NCBI GenBank assembly: GCA_025331435.1
Contig: JAIWNI010000064.1
Location: 1 to 64,000, forward strand
DNA length: 64,000 bases
Direction of reading: 5' to 3'
Source: Choanephora cucurbitarum
Lineage: Eukaryota; Mucoromycota; Mucoromycetes; Mucorales; Choanephoraceae
Shown in pieces: positions 23,101 to 35,300 of this stretch; position 1 is the stretch's first letter, and every line of letters begins with the position of its first letter. Made by a program: the position numbers and the translations under genes. Below the pieces are notes generated by a model. It was not told the origin of the DNA. It worked only from the letters and a program-made list of their open reading frames with translations, and ran no database searches.

Positions 23101-23586
23101 AATAGATCTTAGCCCTCATTATCCTACTCTCTTGACTGCTCTTTCTCCTCTTTTTAGCAATCAAACTCTGCCTAATACGGTAGATAACGCTGCTGGCGCT
23201 GTTGCTCGTCTTATTCTAGCCCATCCCAATGCCGTACCATTAGACCAAGTGTTGCCTACATTTACTAATGCTCTTCCTTTGAAGGCTGATTTTGAAGAAA
23301 ATCAACCTGTTTTTGATTGTATCTTCAAGTTGTTTAATGCCAGCAATCCATTTGTAAGTACTGCCTAAGAGCCTTTGTTTTAGGAACAGTGACTGATATC
23401 ATTAAATTCTATTTGTAGGTTCTTAACAACTTGCCTCAGTTCCTCCACATTTTTACCCAAGTTCTTTCTGACAATGAACAACTTAAGGAGCCTACTCGTA
23501 TTCATTTGATCGAACTCATTCGCCACTTGAACTCTCAATCACCAGAGTTGAACATTGGATCCAGTGAATTAGCTCGTTTCTTGTAA
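20102..23586 (+). CDS. KAP123: Importin beta family karyopherin Kap123/importin-4, 1051 aa
   Basis: Exons are 20102-20107 (only ATGGAA), 20175-20246, 20309-20520, 20579-20900, 20978-23353 and 23419-23586, and phases agree throughout. The N-terminal importin domain shows the typical helix ending VRQLAAVELRKRISKWW. HEAT repeats follow throughout, including YRKASMMAFAVTVEGC and RRAACMALGCLAEEM, with an acidic loop DDDLEDDFDNFNFN near residue 630. This matches Kap123/IPO4, which binds nuclear localisation signals of ribosomal proteins and histones and carries them through the pore with Ran. The length is close to the family's usual 1080-1110. The two-codon first exon is unusual but has a strong GTAAGT donor. 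AATAAA lies at 23687. Confidence 0.93.
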
Positions 23587-23686
23587 TCCATCTTATCAAA
23601 ATTTATACAAAATTATATCAAAGAAGTGTATATCAATTATTTGATTTAATGCTTACAACTAGTAATTATAATGGCACAAAAGCTTC

Positions 23687-23692
23687 AATAAA
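23687..23692 (+). terminator. Polyadenylation signal AATAAA
   Basis: It lies about 100 bases after the Kap123 stop, within CAATAAATAATG. Confidence 0.45.
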
Positions 23693-24511
23693 TAATGCTC
23701 TACCTATAGAGGACATTCAAAGACCGACAGTTTACTGGGGAAGAGAGGGAGTTGAAATAAGCAGCAAGCGCTATATGATCTCACCTTACCTGGCTTGATA
23801 TCAAATTGTAGAAACAAAACATACTTAAATTTAAATTGTTGCATGAACCGCATCGTTGCTAGATATATGTGAGTTTTGACAGACCAAGGCGACTCTATAC
23901 CTGCCTCAATGCTGTGTATGGTACCTACACCATTACGACTGTCTAAATATCGCTGGAAATGTTTCTGCTCCCTCTATTTACCCCAGAAGGCGTTTAATCC
24001 TTGGTGAAGGCTCTTACATGGGCACACTAATACTGTTGAGAGGTTGCATTCTTGGGGAATAACATCCATCTCGTCTTTTCTTTGTCGCTTTTGTGCGGTT
24101 TTGGTGAAGACTTTTGTCACTTCTCTGTTAAGTGAGAGTGTTAGCAACGATTACTCAATCGCACCAATTTGACTTCAGCTTTTCTGTCTCTTGTATGCTT
24201 GTGGACAGAGCTTTGATATCACTGTCGGATATTTAGTTCAATCTCTGACCGCATGAAAAACCTTATATCCTTGGGACGAGTTTTAGTGCTCTATAGCGGT
24301 ATTACTACCATTGGGTTTTTGGGCAAGAAAGCTGGCAGCCAGTGAAGGCTTTTGAGTTTTTCTTTGTGGACTGTTTACTTGGAGATAGTTAATTGTTCTT
24401 TATTATTGCAGTTAAATAAAGTTCACACTTCGTACAAAAGAAAATTGTTGCTATTTATTTTGAATTTGAGTAGGATGTGACTTGATAAATAATGACTTGA
24501 TACAGTTGCTT
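23693..24511. other. Convergent intergenic region
   Basis: It lies between the 3' ends of Kap123 and the minus-strand coiled-coil gene. Many stops are present, and no gene or repeat was recognised. Confidence 0.5.
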
Positions 24512-27206
24512 TTAAGGAGAAGGATGGATTTCGGATTGCAATTGATTCACCAGTCTATATTTACACACTTACTTAATATCATAAAAACATAAATGAGACA
24601 AATAGCACTTCATATGATTATACCTTACGAGCTGGGCATTCTCGTCTTTGTAAGCTGTGCATTCCTTTTTTAGATCATCTAAAAGAACTTCATTGTTGTG
24701 TGTCAAGGTTTCCCAATGCTTGGCTTTTTCTTTTAGTTTCTGAATATGATCTTCACATACGCTTATCTTTGTCTATATACATAGGTTAGGTCAATTTCTG
24801 AAAGCTCCCAAACACCGAATGGGCCAAATTCTTGCTGTGTAAGAAAAAATACCTCATAATCTTGCAGTTCTCTTTCGTATCGATCAGATGAAACTTTATT
24901 ATCATCCTGCAGCCTTTCAATAGCTTTTTGCTTTGCAGCAACTAGAGCTTTTATGCGATATGCGAAATCCTCTATCTCTCTATCCTTAGCATCAACTAGC
25001 ATTTGGTACTGGTTTTGCATGGTTCTAACTTCTTTGCGATGTTGTTCTGCTACTTTAACTATTCTTTCTTCAATTGCCGCACCCCCAGAAGCTATCATAC
25101 TATTAGGTCTTGTTGGAGATTGGGGTGGGGTAGTGGCTGCTAGCTTTTGCTCGAGACTGGAAATGGTTTTTAATGCAGCTGCCTTCTCCTGTCCTAATCG
25201 GTTGATTTGAAGCTCATGAGTTTCTTTGATGTTGATTAGTCGAGATTTGAGTTCATCGAGCTCCTTTTGCTTATCATCAATACGCCTCAGGCATTCTTGA
25301 TGGATGTCTTTGATAGGACTTTGCGATCTTGTATTGTTGATGTCCTCTTTTCCAGAAGAAGAAGAAGGAGAGGTTTTTGCTGTATGCTCCAAGCGAATAG
25401 TGGCAGCTTCCAGAGAATTTTGAAGGTTTTCAACTTGGAGTGATAGATCCTCAATTTGTGCTGACTGCTCTTCAATTTGTGCCTCTTTGTTCTCGCAAAT
25501 TTCATGTAGTTTATCCAGTTCTGCCTCATGTGTTTCTTTGAGTGTCAAGATAGCTGTGTTATGCTCCTGCTCTTTCAGTCGAAGCTGGTCATGAAGTTGA
25601 TCCAACTTTTGTTGTGCAGAACGGGTTTTTTCCAACCATGCCTCTGCTGTATCATCACTGCCATTTTGTAGTTGTCGAATCTCCTCTCTGTAACGACGTT
25701 CAAGAGCTTCTGCATTTTGCTGAGACATGCGTTTGTGCTCTTCGAGAGCAGCAGATGTATCTTCAAGCTCTTTTTGAACCTTACGTACATGACTGTTTGT
25801 CTGCATTTCTTCCATGAGCTTAATTTGATCCTTGAGCTTTGAGACTGTAGACTCTTGCTCTGTTTGTTGTCTCTCAAAATGTTGTTTTTCTGATTCCAGC
25901 TTTTGCTCAAACTCTCGCTTTTGAGTCTGCGAACATGTAACAGATTGAGCCATAGTAAGTTGAGAGATCGATAAGCTAGCTGCAAAGCTGACTTACCTGT
26001 AACGCTTTTTCATGCTCTTGCTTTAACTGATCGATTTGTGCGATATAATCTTTTTTTATTTCGTCGAACCTCTCTTCATACTCAACACTTAATTTAGTTT
26101 TGAGTGCAATCAACTCAGCTTCAAGTTTTCTCTCTTGAGCTAATATGGCGTTTTTCATTTCAAGTTCATGTGCTTCTTTTAGTCTGCTTTCTGCTTCCTA
26201 TCAATTGGAAAGTAAGGGAAAGGAATTATACAAATAAGTATTTACAAGTGGATGTTATTCTTCATTCTGCACATACAGAAACCAAATCAGCTAATTCCTC
26301 TTCTGTTTCTTCTTTTGTTGGACTGTTTCTTTCTTTTTCTAAAGCCTATTTTATTCAAATTAGCATAATTTGGCAAGTAATCATTAATAACCAGATGTGC
26401 TACCAGCATTAATTCTTCTTTAACCTTTTTCAGGTCCGTTTCAAGTGCAGCAATTTTAGCCTCATTCTAGAACAGGAAAATTCCCGATTGTAAATGTTGT
26501 TTCTTTTTAATTTTTTTTGCAGTTACCTCAGATTCCAGAGCAACTTTGTTTGCTTGTAGTTGCTTGACTTCTTCTTCTTTTTCTAATAGCTAGAATAATC
26601 GAAATTTAATCAATCGCTTTTCTTTCTCTGACATTATTCTCAGCAATCCTTTTTCACTCTTTTGTAATGTTTTTTTTGTACCTGCTCCTTCATTGTTTGA
26701 ACTTCTGCAAGTGATTCCAGACCTGCAGGGGAAGAAATTCGTTTGCTTTGGTTATTGACAGTAGTACTTGTGATATTGACAGATGATCTGCGGGATAATG
26801 GTGAAACAGTTGCTTTTGGATTTGATGTGTTAGGAACGATCGAACGTCGTCTTGGGCTAGGCGAGGTAGGTGAAGCAGGAGTTTTGCTACCACGATCCAC
26901 CTTGGTAGCAGGTGTTGTCTTTCTTGTAGTTGTAGTAGGTGAACTAGGACCTGAAGAAGTTGCAGAATTGCGAGACCGCGACACAGAAGGAGACGAAGGC
27001 TTTGCTACTGATGCTCTTCGAGTAGTAGCAGGCACTGTAGTTGCTCTCGTTGTGCCAGGCGTTTTTGCTGTAATAGGGCTGTTCGGGACAGCTGTTGCTC
27101 TTGTTGGTTTTGCTGCACTGATAGGTGCTCCGCTTTCACCTGGTTTAATTCCCAGCTCTGATAGTAAAGACTTTCGCTTTGTAGCTCTTCCAGAATTATC
27201 TGACAT
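24512..27206 (-). CDS. Coiled-coil protein with Ser/Pro/Thr-rich basic N-terminus, 728 aa
   Basis: The minus-strand exons are 27206-26682, 26589-26527, 26466-26404, 26345-26277, 26197-25997, 25926-24853, 24772-24624 and 24554-24512, 729 codons in all. Residues 1 to about 165 are disordered and basic (MSDNSGRATKRKSLLSELG, many SPxR/TPxT sites). The rest is heptad coiled coil broken by a Ser-rich hinge (TSPSSSSGKEDI), ending QLVRLVNQLQSEIHPSP. The layout recalls microtubule or cytoskeletal linkers of the CLIP kind, but no CAP-Gly domain is visible, so the function is not assigned. The last donor is ambiguous: GTATAAT (24623) gives the coiled-coil-like end used here, and GTAAGG (24628) would give another tail. 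Confidence 0.75.
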
Positions 27207-28985
27207 AAAAAATAAATGGAAAGAAGGAAGAAAACGAATGTAAGAATATGCACTCAGAAGACGAAAGGCAAAAAAAAAGAGGCAAAAACAAGAAAGGAAA
27301 TAAAGGGAGACAACAGCCTTCAGACATTAAGCTCGAAATTTTAATTTAGTGCAACCTAACTTTTTGTTGGCAATACATCAAAAGTACAGTCATTAAAAAG
27401 AGCAAAGTTGCTGGTTTTGAACCTGATGTAGTGCAAGAAAAGAACAAGCAAGAAAGCGAACAGTGTATGAGGATGAAAGTGTGGCCTTAAGAAGCTTATC
27501 ATAAATTTCTGCAACAGTAAAAGATCAAATAGATTGATTATAGAAGTAGTCGGATCCTAGGGCATCGATTTGCTTTCTATCTGCTTTTTATTTACTCGGA
27601 CTTTGTCCTCATTTCAAGTTGATGCCCTATGTTTGACAGTTCATAGTTGGCAGTTCACTCTCACTTGAAGTTCCTTCAATTTTGTCCACCATCAATACAA
27701 TCACTGCTAACGTTTTGATACAAAGCTTCCCTAGTATGAGCTTCATACTGTTGTTCCTTCTCTAAATGATAGACTGGATAAAAAAGTTTGGCACATTGCC
27801 CAAAGAGAATGAGAGAGAAAGACATAATAGCCGAAATATTATCCTTTTACATCCTGTTTCTCTATTTTTCTCTTTTGCAAGTTAAATTGACGACAAAAAC
27901 GAAGTAAATCCTTGCATTCAGTTACCATATTCGTGACAGAAGCGGATTCATTTAAAAACAGAACTTGCGCAAGTAGTATAGCACCCTAATTGAGTCCTTG
28001 CTGTAGATATAAGAAGTTAGGCTATAAATCATCTTGCTTTGTATAAAGAGTGTATGACCACCGTTGTCTATTCATTCTAATTTTGGTGCATGTACCTTGA
28101 GATGCTGACACAATCTCATGATCATATTGAGCGATGCAATCTGTAGTCAGGTAAAGCAAAGCTAGAAAGGTAAATAAAAACTCGTGCTAGCACAAATAGT
28201 TTTATGACCTGTCTTGAGCTAGAAAGCCCAATAATGAGCGTTGAGCTACTGCTAAGCTTATATATGCTACAAAGCTACAAAGACGATCAATAGCTACCAA
28301 AAATGGATGGGATTTCAATTGATTGAAAAAGGAATGTTACGATCATGAGCATGCTTCTGTCAAAGTAATAAGCGATGATTAACAGACGATAGTGCTAAGA
28401 TATTACTTAATACTCTGTAGTTTACGACTAACAGGCTACTATTACCAAGGCCATAGATGGTGCTCTTTATAATCCTAGTATCAAATCCGCTAGCATGCAT
28501 GAATTAAACAGTTCAAGCATGCTGGTTGTTGACCTAAGAATAGAAACACGTGCTTATACAAACAATGAATCTGACAATAAAAAAAAGAGCATTTCGTCGA
28601 ACAATTTGATGATTACGATCATTCGCTTAATATGTCTGTTGCAAGTATGGTTTAATAAGCTATAATAATCAGAATGATATTATGAGAGGTTTTTCTCTTT
28701 AGCTGTAAGAAGAGAAGCCTTTCAACTTCTAGCTTGAAGGGACGACACTAGCAATATAGACGTGTGTACACTCAGCAGAATGTCAATAACCTTATTGCCT
28801 TGCTAGTTGAACAGATGCCCATAAATACAGCCCTGAAAGCAAGAGTAAATGAAAATCCAGTCTACCGTTTCAAATCGTTGTGGCAGAAAATCGGAGAGGC
28901 TCCTCAATAGAAGAAAAGAAGACCCAAAACAGAAACTGTTTCTGAACTTGCCAAGAAGCACTCGAAGTTTATCATCAACATCGTT
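27207..28985. other. Intergenic, no gene seen
   Basis: Promoter side of the coiled-coil gene, then AT-rich sequence without supported ORFs. The short minus frame 28803-28994 has no family resemblance. Confidence 0.5.
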
Positions 28986-28989
28986 GACA

Positions 28990-29820
28990 ATCAATCAACC
29001 ACAACTATTGCTGTAATCTATGATATGTCACTCAAAGGGCTTCCTGGGCTTTCCGTAAGCCTATCCGTGGAATACCAGTACCTCAAGAACAGTTATGTAC
29101 TATCTACAAAGAAACTGAAAAGAATTTCGGCTGCAAGAAACTCAGGAGAGATTTTGGGGAAAAGAAAGGAACCTATCCTCCGATGACTAGCTAATGAAGG
29201 CACGGACTTTGAGAACAGTTGTATGTTTTTGGGTGAAGCTGAATCCAATTTTCATATGAACCGCACTCATGGCTGGCTTAAGAAGGGAACGCCTGCTAAG
29301 ACAACTGTTCCTGCCTCAAAAAGCATTACAATAATAATCCTTGATGTCATCTCAAGCGTCGGCGTTATTGGCGTCTATTTGAGAAAGCTAATCATGAATA
29401 TAGAAGTTAAGAAGAGAAGAGCAGATGGTCGGGCTATTGTAACAAATGCCAAAGTTGAAAAAAGGGCTCAGTATTACCTATATTGCCTGAGTAATGTGAT
29501 GGGTGTTCTTTACAGAAGCAGCATGAAGGGCTTTTATCTGGTAATGCATAATGCTCCCATACATAAGCCTACTGCAACAAGAAATCTGATAGAAGCCAGG
29601 GGCTATAAATGTCCATATCTACTATCATACTCCTCATTTCTAAATCTAATTAAACTATTCTGGTTGAAGGTTATGTATGGTGTCAAAAGAAGGCCTTTTG
29701 AAACTGGGGAGACACTTACGCCCAGTATTGTAGATGCCTGTTACAGGATAACCAGAAGAGATTATCGGGGTTGGATTCTTTGAAAGATGCTTATCTTTGG
29801 AGAAAAGGCCGTAATAAGAT
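28990..29820 (+). pseudogene. DDE-superfamily (DDE_3/Tc1-like) transposase relic
   Basis: The main frame 29223-29783 (186 codons) carries the family's landmarks: MNRTHGWLKKGTPAKT, GVIGVYLRK, MKGFYLVMHNAPIHKPTA, ARGYKCPYLLSYSSF and a C-terminal DACYRITRRDYRGW. All three catalytic positions are substituted. The first Asp of FLDEA-type motifs is Gly (codon 29232-29234). The Asp of MDNAPIH-type motifs is His (29547-29549). The Glu of LNPIE-type motifs is Lys (29652-29654). The upstream frame (LANEGTDFENSCM) continues past a stop to about 28990 in poor condition. No terminal repeats were found. Confidence 0.75.
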
Positions 29821-29937
29821 AGAGCATCTGAATTTTTCTGAGACTGTCTGTTAATTGCCAAAAATACAATAAAATGAGATTATGCAGTCATTTAAATTAG
29901 AGAGGGCAAAGCACGATTGTTTCCTCTTTGAAAGAGA

Positions 29938-31368
29938 ATGAGCGCATCTCCTAGCTTCATTAAACTATGGTCTAGTAAGCTTTCAGACTCTATCAACTGC
30001 TTGGCTGTTGGAAAGCCATTCCTGGAAGAACTGAGTGAAGAGAATGATATTCTGATCGGAACAACAGCAGGTCGTGTTATGATTTTAAACCAAACTAAAG
30101 TAACACTGTCAACAAAAGAAAAAAAAAAAGCGTTCGCCAACTCCAGTACTAATCGAGCTTACTAGCCTGTAGAAGGGTTGCTTGAGACCAAAGGAGGATC
30201 AATCCAGTCCATCCAACTTCATGACTTGACAGGCTTTGGTGCACTCGATCTTGCTGTAGGCGATTGTGATGGCATCGTAACTTTATTTTCTCGACAACAA
30301 ATTCTTAGTAAACGTGACTTAGGATCAGCCATTACTGACATTACGATCCATCACGACTTGAGTAAGTCTTGGTTGCTCTTCCTTACAATAGCCTAGCCCT
30401 GATCCTAATATTTTCTCTTAAAAGCTGGAAGTTGCGAAATAATTGCAGGCGACATCAATGGTAGTTTGACAAGTTTTCAGCAACATGATGCACTATGGAA
30501 AATAAATATTGCTGAGGAATCAGCCAAGCTAGCTACTCTTGGATCAGTAGGTATTTTGATTAGTCATGTTCAATAGATGTACAATGCTTACGAGAAACGA
30601 TAGAAAGGACGACAATCTCCTTCTATACGATGTACACTTTCCACAATAGTGAGAGACAGGTTTGGATTGGATATGACTTGTTTACTTGTATGTGATGGTT
30701 GGCCATTGGTTCATTTCATACAAAATGGAGAGAGAATACAATCTTTGCGATTGCCAAGCGTTACCAACTCAGTATGTTGCATTCATGGAGGAATGAAAAA
30801 TACAATCTAATCCACTTTGTTTAGCTGTGTGCAGGTCATTTTATCAGTGAAGAAGGATTGAAACGGTTTATTGGCAATCGCCATAACAAAAAGATTCGCA
30901 CAGATTCTAAAAAGATAGATTTGAGGCAAGTGCTTTTTGCAGGGCAGGATGGTTTTGTTTATATCATGATCGACTTTGAGGTAAGCGCAATTCTTCAGTA
31001 ATACAAACGAATTACAAACATTGATTACTATCAAACAAAGATATTTCAATGGTTTTATGTTGGATTTTGTTTGACGAAAATCATTCAATTTCGACCGTCA
31101 ACCTTAAAAGCACATGAATCAGACATTGTACTATGTACAGGACACTCAAATGAAGTTGCAGTATATCAAGATGGAGAGGTAAGTACCAGTATGCAAACTT
31201 GTTTGAAGCTTTCTTTATATTCATGATGCAAAATAGAAAATCTCAAGTATAAAGACATCTGATTGGCCACACGCTATCACTTTAGGGGACGTGAATGCAG
31301 ATGGCAAAGATGAACTTATCTTAGGGTCATTAGATCAGATGATTGAAGTCTATGAATGGAAACAATAA
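29938..31368 (+). CDS. FG-GAP/beta-propeller protein, ITFG2-like, 357 aa
   Basis: Exons are 29938-30099, 30166-30361, 30425-30546, 30604-30771, 30825-30980, 31041-31178 and 31237-31368, all phase-consistent (358 codons with TAA). Repeating units of FG-GAP/VCBS type are visible: GFGALDLAVGDCDGIVTLF, CEIIAGDINGSLTSF, DIVLCTGHSNEVAVYQ and DVNADGKDELILGSLDQ. The final unit has a D-x-N-x-D-G-x-D calcium-loop-like motif. Such proteins fold as beta-propellers. The best guess is an ITFG2-type scaffold (a KICSTOR/TORC1 nutrient-signalling component in animals), but ITFG2 is longer. There is no signal peptide, so it is probably intracellular. Donor 30547 (GTAGGT) is weaker than the others. Confidence 0.68.
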
Positions 31369-31369
31369 A
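31364..31369 (+). terminator. AATAAA overlapping the stop codon
   Basis: The TAA stop (31366-31368) lies inside CAATAAAC. A minus-strand AATAAA (complement of 31392-31397) lies downstream of the giant gene, so the two convergent transcripts must overlap at their 3' ends. Confidence 0.4.
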
Positions 31370-31469
31370 CTTATTTGTTTAAAGAAATTGATTTATTCTT
31401 TGTTGGCTAGTTTGTAATTGTAATGAGGATTGATCTATATGTTAGAACAAACTACTATTTATAGATCTC

Positions 31470-32306
31470 TTATTGCTTGAGAATTCCTTTGATCTTGGGA
31501 ACCCAAACACGAGGAGCAGAAGGTGCTTGCTTTTCGCTCCAAACCTTAGTCACAGATTCATGTTCCCAGAAAGATTGAACGCTTTCCCCAAAAACGTCAA
31601 GGCCATCGACCTTGATATCGTATTGAATTGATTCTTGCTGTTCGAAATGAGAACTGTGATCTTCGCGTTCGACAAATACAGCATGACAACCTTGGGCTTT
31701 AGCGGCAGCGACGAGATGACAGTCAGAACTGACAACAGCTAATTCGTTAGCATGGCTGAGTCCAAGCAATTGGATTGTTCCCTTGACAACAGACTCAGAA
31801 GCTGAAACCTCGCTTGAGTTTGCAAACATCTCAGCGGAAAACTGAGCATGCCAGCAAAGACAGTTGTTTTGAGCTAATTTGACCATTGTTCCGGTGGAAA
31901 AGGCATCAGAAATAGCAACTGTAGCATACTTGACTGAAGATTGGTTCTTGAGGCGTCGAATACCAAAAGAGACGTCGTCATGGACGCCGACGTTTCTCCA
32001 AGCTAAGCACAATTGCTCGATTTCAGAATCATTGAAAGAATCCTTGATGTAGTAACGTTGAAGAACCTTAACAAGTGTTTCGTGAAGACAGCCCTCATCG
32101 TTGGCAAATTGCTTATGAATGAAACTATTGCGTTTGGCTTCAGTATAAGATTCGTACCAGTCATTAGCGAAGTTGTTGAATTCTAAGCTAGAAAGAACTG
32201 CATCTTGTTTGGATGCAACTATCTTCTTCCATTCTTCATACAAGGACTTGTGGTAGTTGGCAACGGTACCCATCAAATCGAAAGCAATAGCGCGAACGCC
32301 CTTGAA
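31470..32306 (-). other. HAD-like C-terminal domain of the giant protein
   Basis: The motif I strand FDLMGTV keeps the nucleophile Asp, with Met-Gly where haloacid dehalogenases have Tyr/Phe-Gly. The motif II region is VAISDAFSTGT. The Lys of motif III, expected before the last third, is not where it should be (EVSASESVVKG). Motif IV reads VVSSDCHLVAAAKAQG, with one Asp kept and the later Asp replaced by Leu. A full cap-sized insert (ANYHKSLYEEW to WRNVGV) is present. It may be a degenerate or pseudo-enzyme. Confidence 0.65.
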
Positions 32307-35300
32307 AGAGGCAGGGATAGTAGCAGTTTCAGACCAAGTTACGATTTTGCCTTCAAATGCAGAAGAAATAGCCAGTTCAACGCCATGCTCAAGTGTGTGA
32401 CTGATGCGAGTTTGAGTACGATTAATGATAGCCTCAAGACGTTCAGTAATGATATCAATATCCTCAACTTCAATGCGAGTAATGACCTCGCGAACAACAG
32501 AGAGTTGAAGAGATAGAACGGTGCGGACACTATCAACACAGTCGAGTGTTTGCTTGACAGACTTGGTAATCAAAGTTTGAGTATCGGTTTCAACATGACT
32601 AGTTACACCAGTCTTGCTGGTAGCCAAGAATTGATCTTTGATTTCCTTGATCATTACGTCAATCTCGCGTTCAGCTGTATCAAGCTTGGTGAGGATATCT
32701 TTGCGAATAGTTTCAGAGTTGCCATGAATGATGTTGGTTATATCAGAAAGCAAGAGAACGAGCCAGTTAGTAACCTTGGTCTTGCTCTCTTGAACAATCA
32801 CAGTTGCCTCGAGTTGGAATCGCTTTTGAGTTTGTTGACAACTTTCCTTTACAATCTGAACGGTGTTCTCTGCAGACTTGCTTTGTTCATGAGAACTACT
32901 CTTGGATTTATCAACTGTAACATCACTGTTGGTGGTATTCTCGAAATGAACTTCAAGAGCAGTGTTGACCTGATGTTTAGTAGCAGAAACATAGTTGCGA
33001 ATCTGAGCAGACAAGTCAATTGAGCTAGAAGAGCTGTGACTAACAGTTTCGGCAATTTGATTAGTTTGAGCAAAAGTGGTAGTCTTGATCCATTCAAGTG
33101 TTTGAACAAAAGTACGCTTCGACTCAGTAGTGTTGCCATATGATTCGGATACAGAAGTAGTGTGCTGAGATTTGAGCTCGTTAATTGTCAGTTCAAGCTC
33201 AGATTGAGCTTCCTTGATGATTTGGTTGACTTCGACTGAAACGTTGTTTCCACCCTTCTTAGTAACAGCAGTAACGCGATCAGTCAACTGAATAAACCAG
33301 CGGTCAATCTTAGTTTGAACCTCCTTCAAGCTATGTTCTTTGACAATTTGAACCTTAGCAGTCTCGGATTGTTGGTTCTTCTTGTGATGGTCAATAGCGA
33401 TAGCAGCAGCGGCAGCAACTGCAACTGCACCGACTGAAGCCTTCTCGATGGCGTTCTTGTAAGAATCGTGACGGTCCTTCTTTTCAACCTCTGTAGCTAT
33501 CTTTTGCTGAGAACCAGTGATATGACTAACATTGGCAATTTTTTCAACTGCCTCACAATGGATACCAACTTCTTGCTTTAACTTGTTCTCACACTTTTCA
33601 AGAGCAGAAATAACCTTGGACTTGTCAATCTGAGAAGTGGTCTCAACTGCAGTCTTGACTGCATCCAATTGGTTTTGAGCACTAGATTTGACATTGTTCA
33701 GGAAAATGTCAAGATGATGATTTGCAGTCACTTCAGTAATGGCAGAGGATGTCTTTTGTGTCTGGACAGCAGTTTGTTGCAACTTTTCAATCTTTGTCTT
33801 CATTTCAGCCTCAGCTTCGGAAACTAATGCAGTGACCTTTGTTTGCTTCTCTTGTTCAGAGCAATCGCTGGCTTCAAGAACTTCAGCAATCTTGTGTCTA
33901 AGACTAACAAACCAGCCTTGAACAGTTTCAGTAGCTTCTTTCGCAGTCTTGCCAACAACAATCACTAAGATAAAAAGAAACAAGGTTAGATCTATGTATA
34001 TATAATTGTGTGCTTATGTTATAAAACTTACAACTGGCAGTAATTGATTCAGAAACAGTAGTGAATGCGTTTTCGATCTTGCCCTTAGATTGTTTACTAC
34101 ATTCCAAAACCTTTTCAATAGCCAGCTTGGAGTCAGTCGTGGTTATTGAAGCTGCTTCGACAGAGACAGTCTTAATTTCGCTAATTTGTTCATGTACTGT
34201 CTTTTGAACAGAAGACAGAGCTTCTTCGATCTCGATACGAGTCTTTTTGTCCACCTTAGAAGATGTGGTTTTAGCTTCATTGAAGACTTTGAGAAGCTCT
34301 TGTTCGCTTGTTTCGATCATGTTATAGATGTCTTCTTGCAAATTAGAGCCACCTTGGCGAATACGATAAACAATGCGTTCATACAAAGAAACGAAGATGC
34401 TGACAGTGGTAACGCGTGTCTCTTGAATCACAGTGTAAGCAAGTTTAGTTTTGTCTACAGTAGTCTCCATCTTTCCACAGACAGGCTTATCAGTGGCAGC
34501 AGCAGTTGAACCAGCCTCGACGATTACAGATTGAGTCTTGTTGCTATTGATCTTATTGACTTTTTGATGGAACTTGACTGAAGTCTTCATTTGCTCAAGT
34601 GTAATTTCAATCTGATGATAAGATGCAGTGGCTAAGGCCTCCATTTGTTTGGTCAAGTCAGATTTGCTAGCAGATGCATTGATACCAATCTGTTGAATTT
34701 GAGTGGCTTGATTATGAGCAACAGAGGCAGCCCATTCAATCTTGCTGATGTATTGTTGTTCATCATTTGCAGTAGCGCAGTACTTGGAACCATAAGATTT
34801 TGCATGCTCAACAATGCGGACGAGTTCAGCACGAGATTCTTCAACAATAGTTGTGATCTTCTTGGAAGAAGCGCCTGATTTGGAAGCAGTTGACACTTTT
34901 TGAATGAGCAAGGTAAACCAAGCAGAGATCAAGACGTTTACGCTTTCAATGGTAGTTACTCCAGAGTCATACTTGAGGTGTTGATGAGCACTGATAATGT
35001 CTTGTTTGGCCTTTTGCTTTTCAAGCTCCTCATTCTTTTTGTTGATCAAAACGGCGGCACCGGCAGCCAAAGTGCCTGACACGATCTTGTCGGTGTTTGT
35101 GTCTTTCTTCTTATCTTTGACTAAGTTTGAAAAAGTTAGCTTGCTGCTCAAATCGATCTTTGAACTTTTTTTACCATGTTCAGTCTTAGTCTTGTTAATC
35201 TTCTCTTCTTTGTGAGTGTCTACAATCGACTCTTTGCGCTCAAATTCAAGCTCTTCTTCTCCAATTAGGACATCATCTTCATCAAACTCAATCTGAACAT

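Noticed and set aside
26743..27243. 166-codon plus-strand Val/Gly-rich frame
   Set aside because: Antisense of the Ser/Thr/Pro-rich first exon of the coiled-coil gene.
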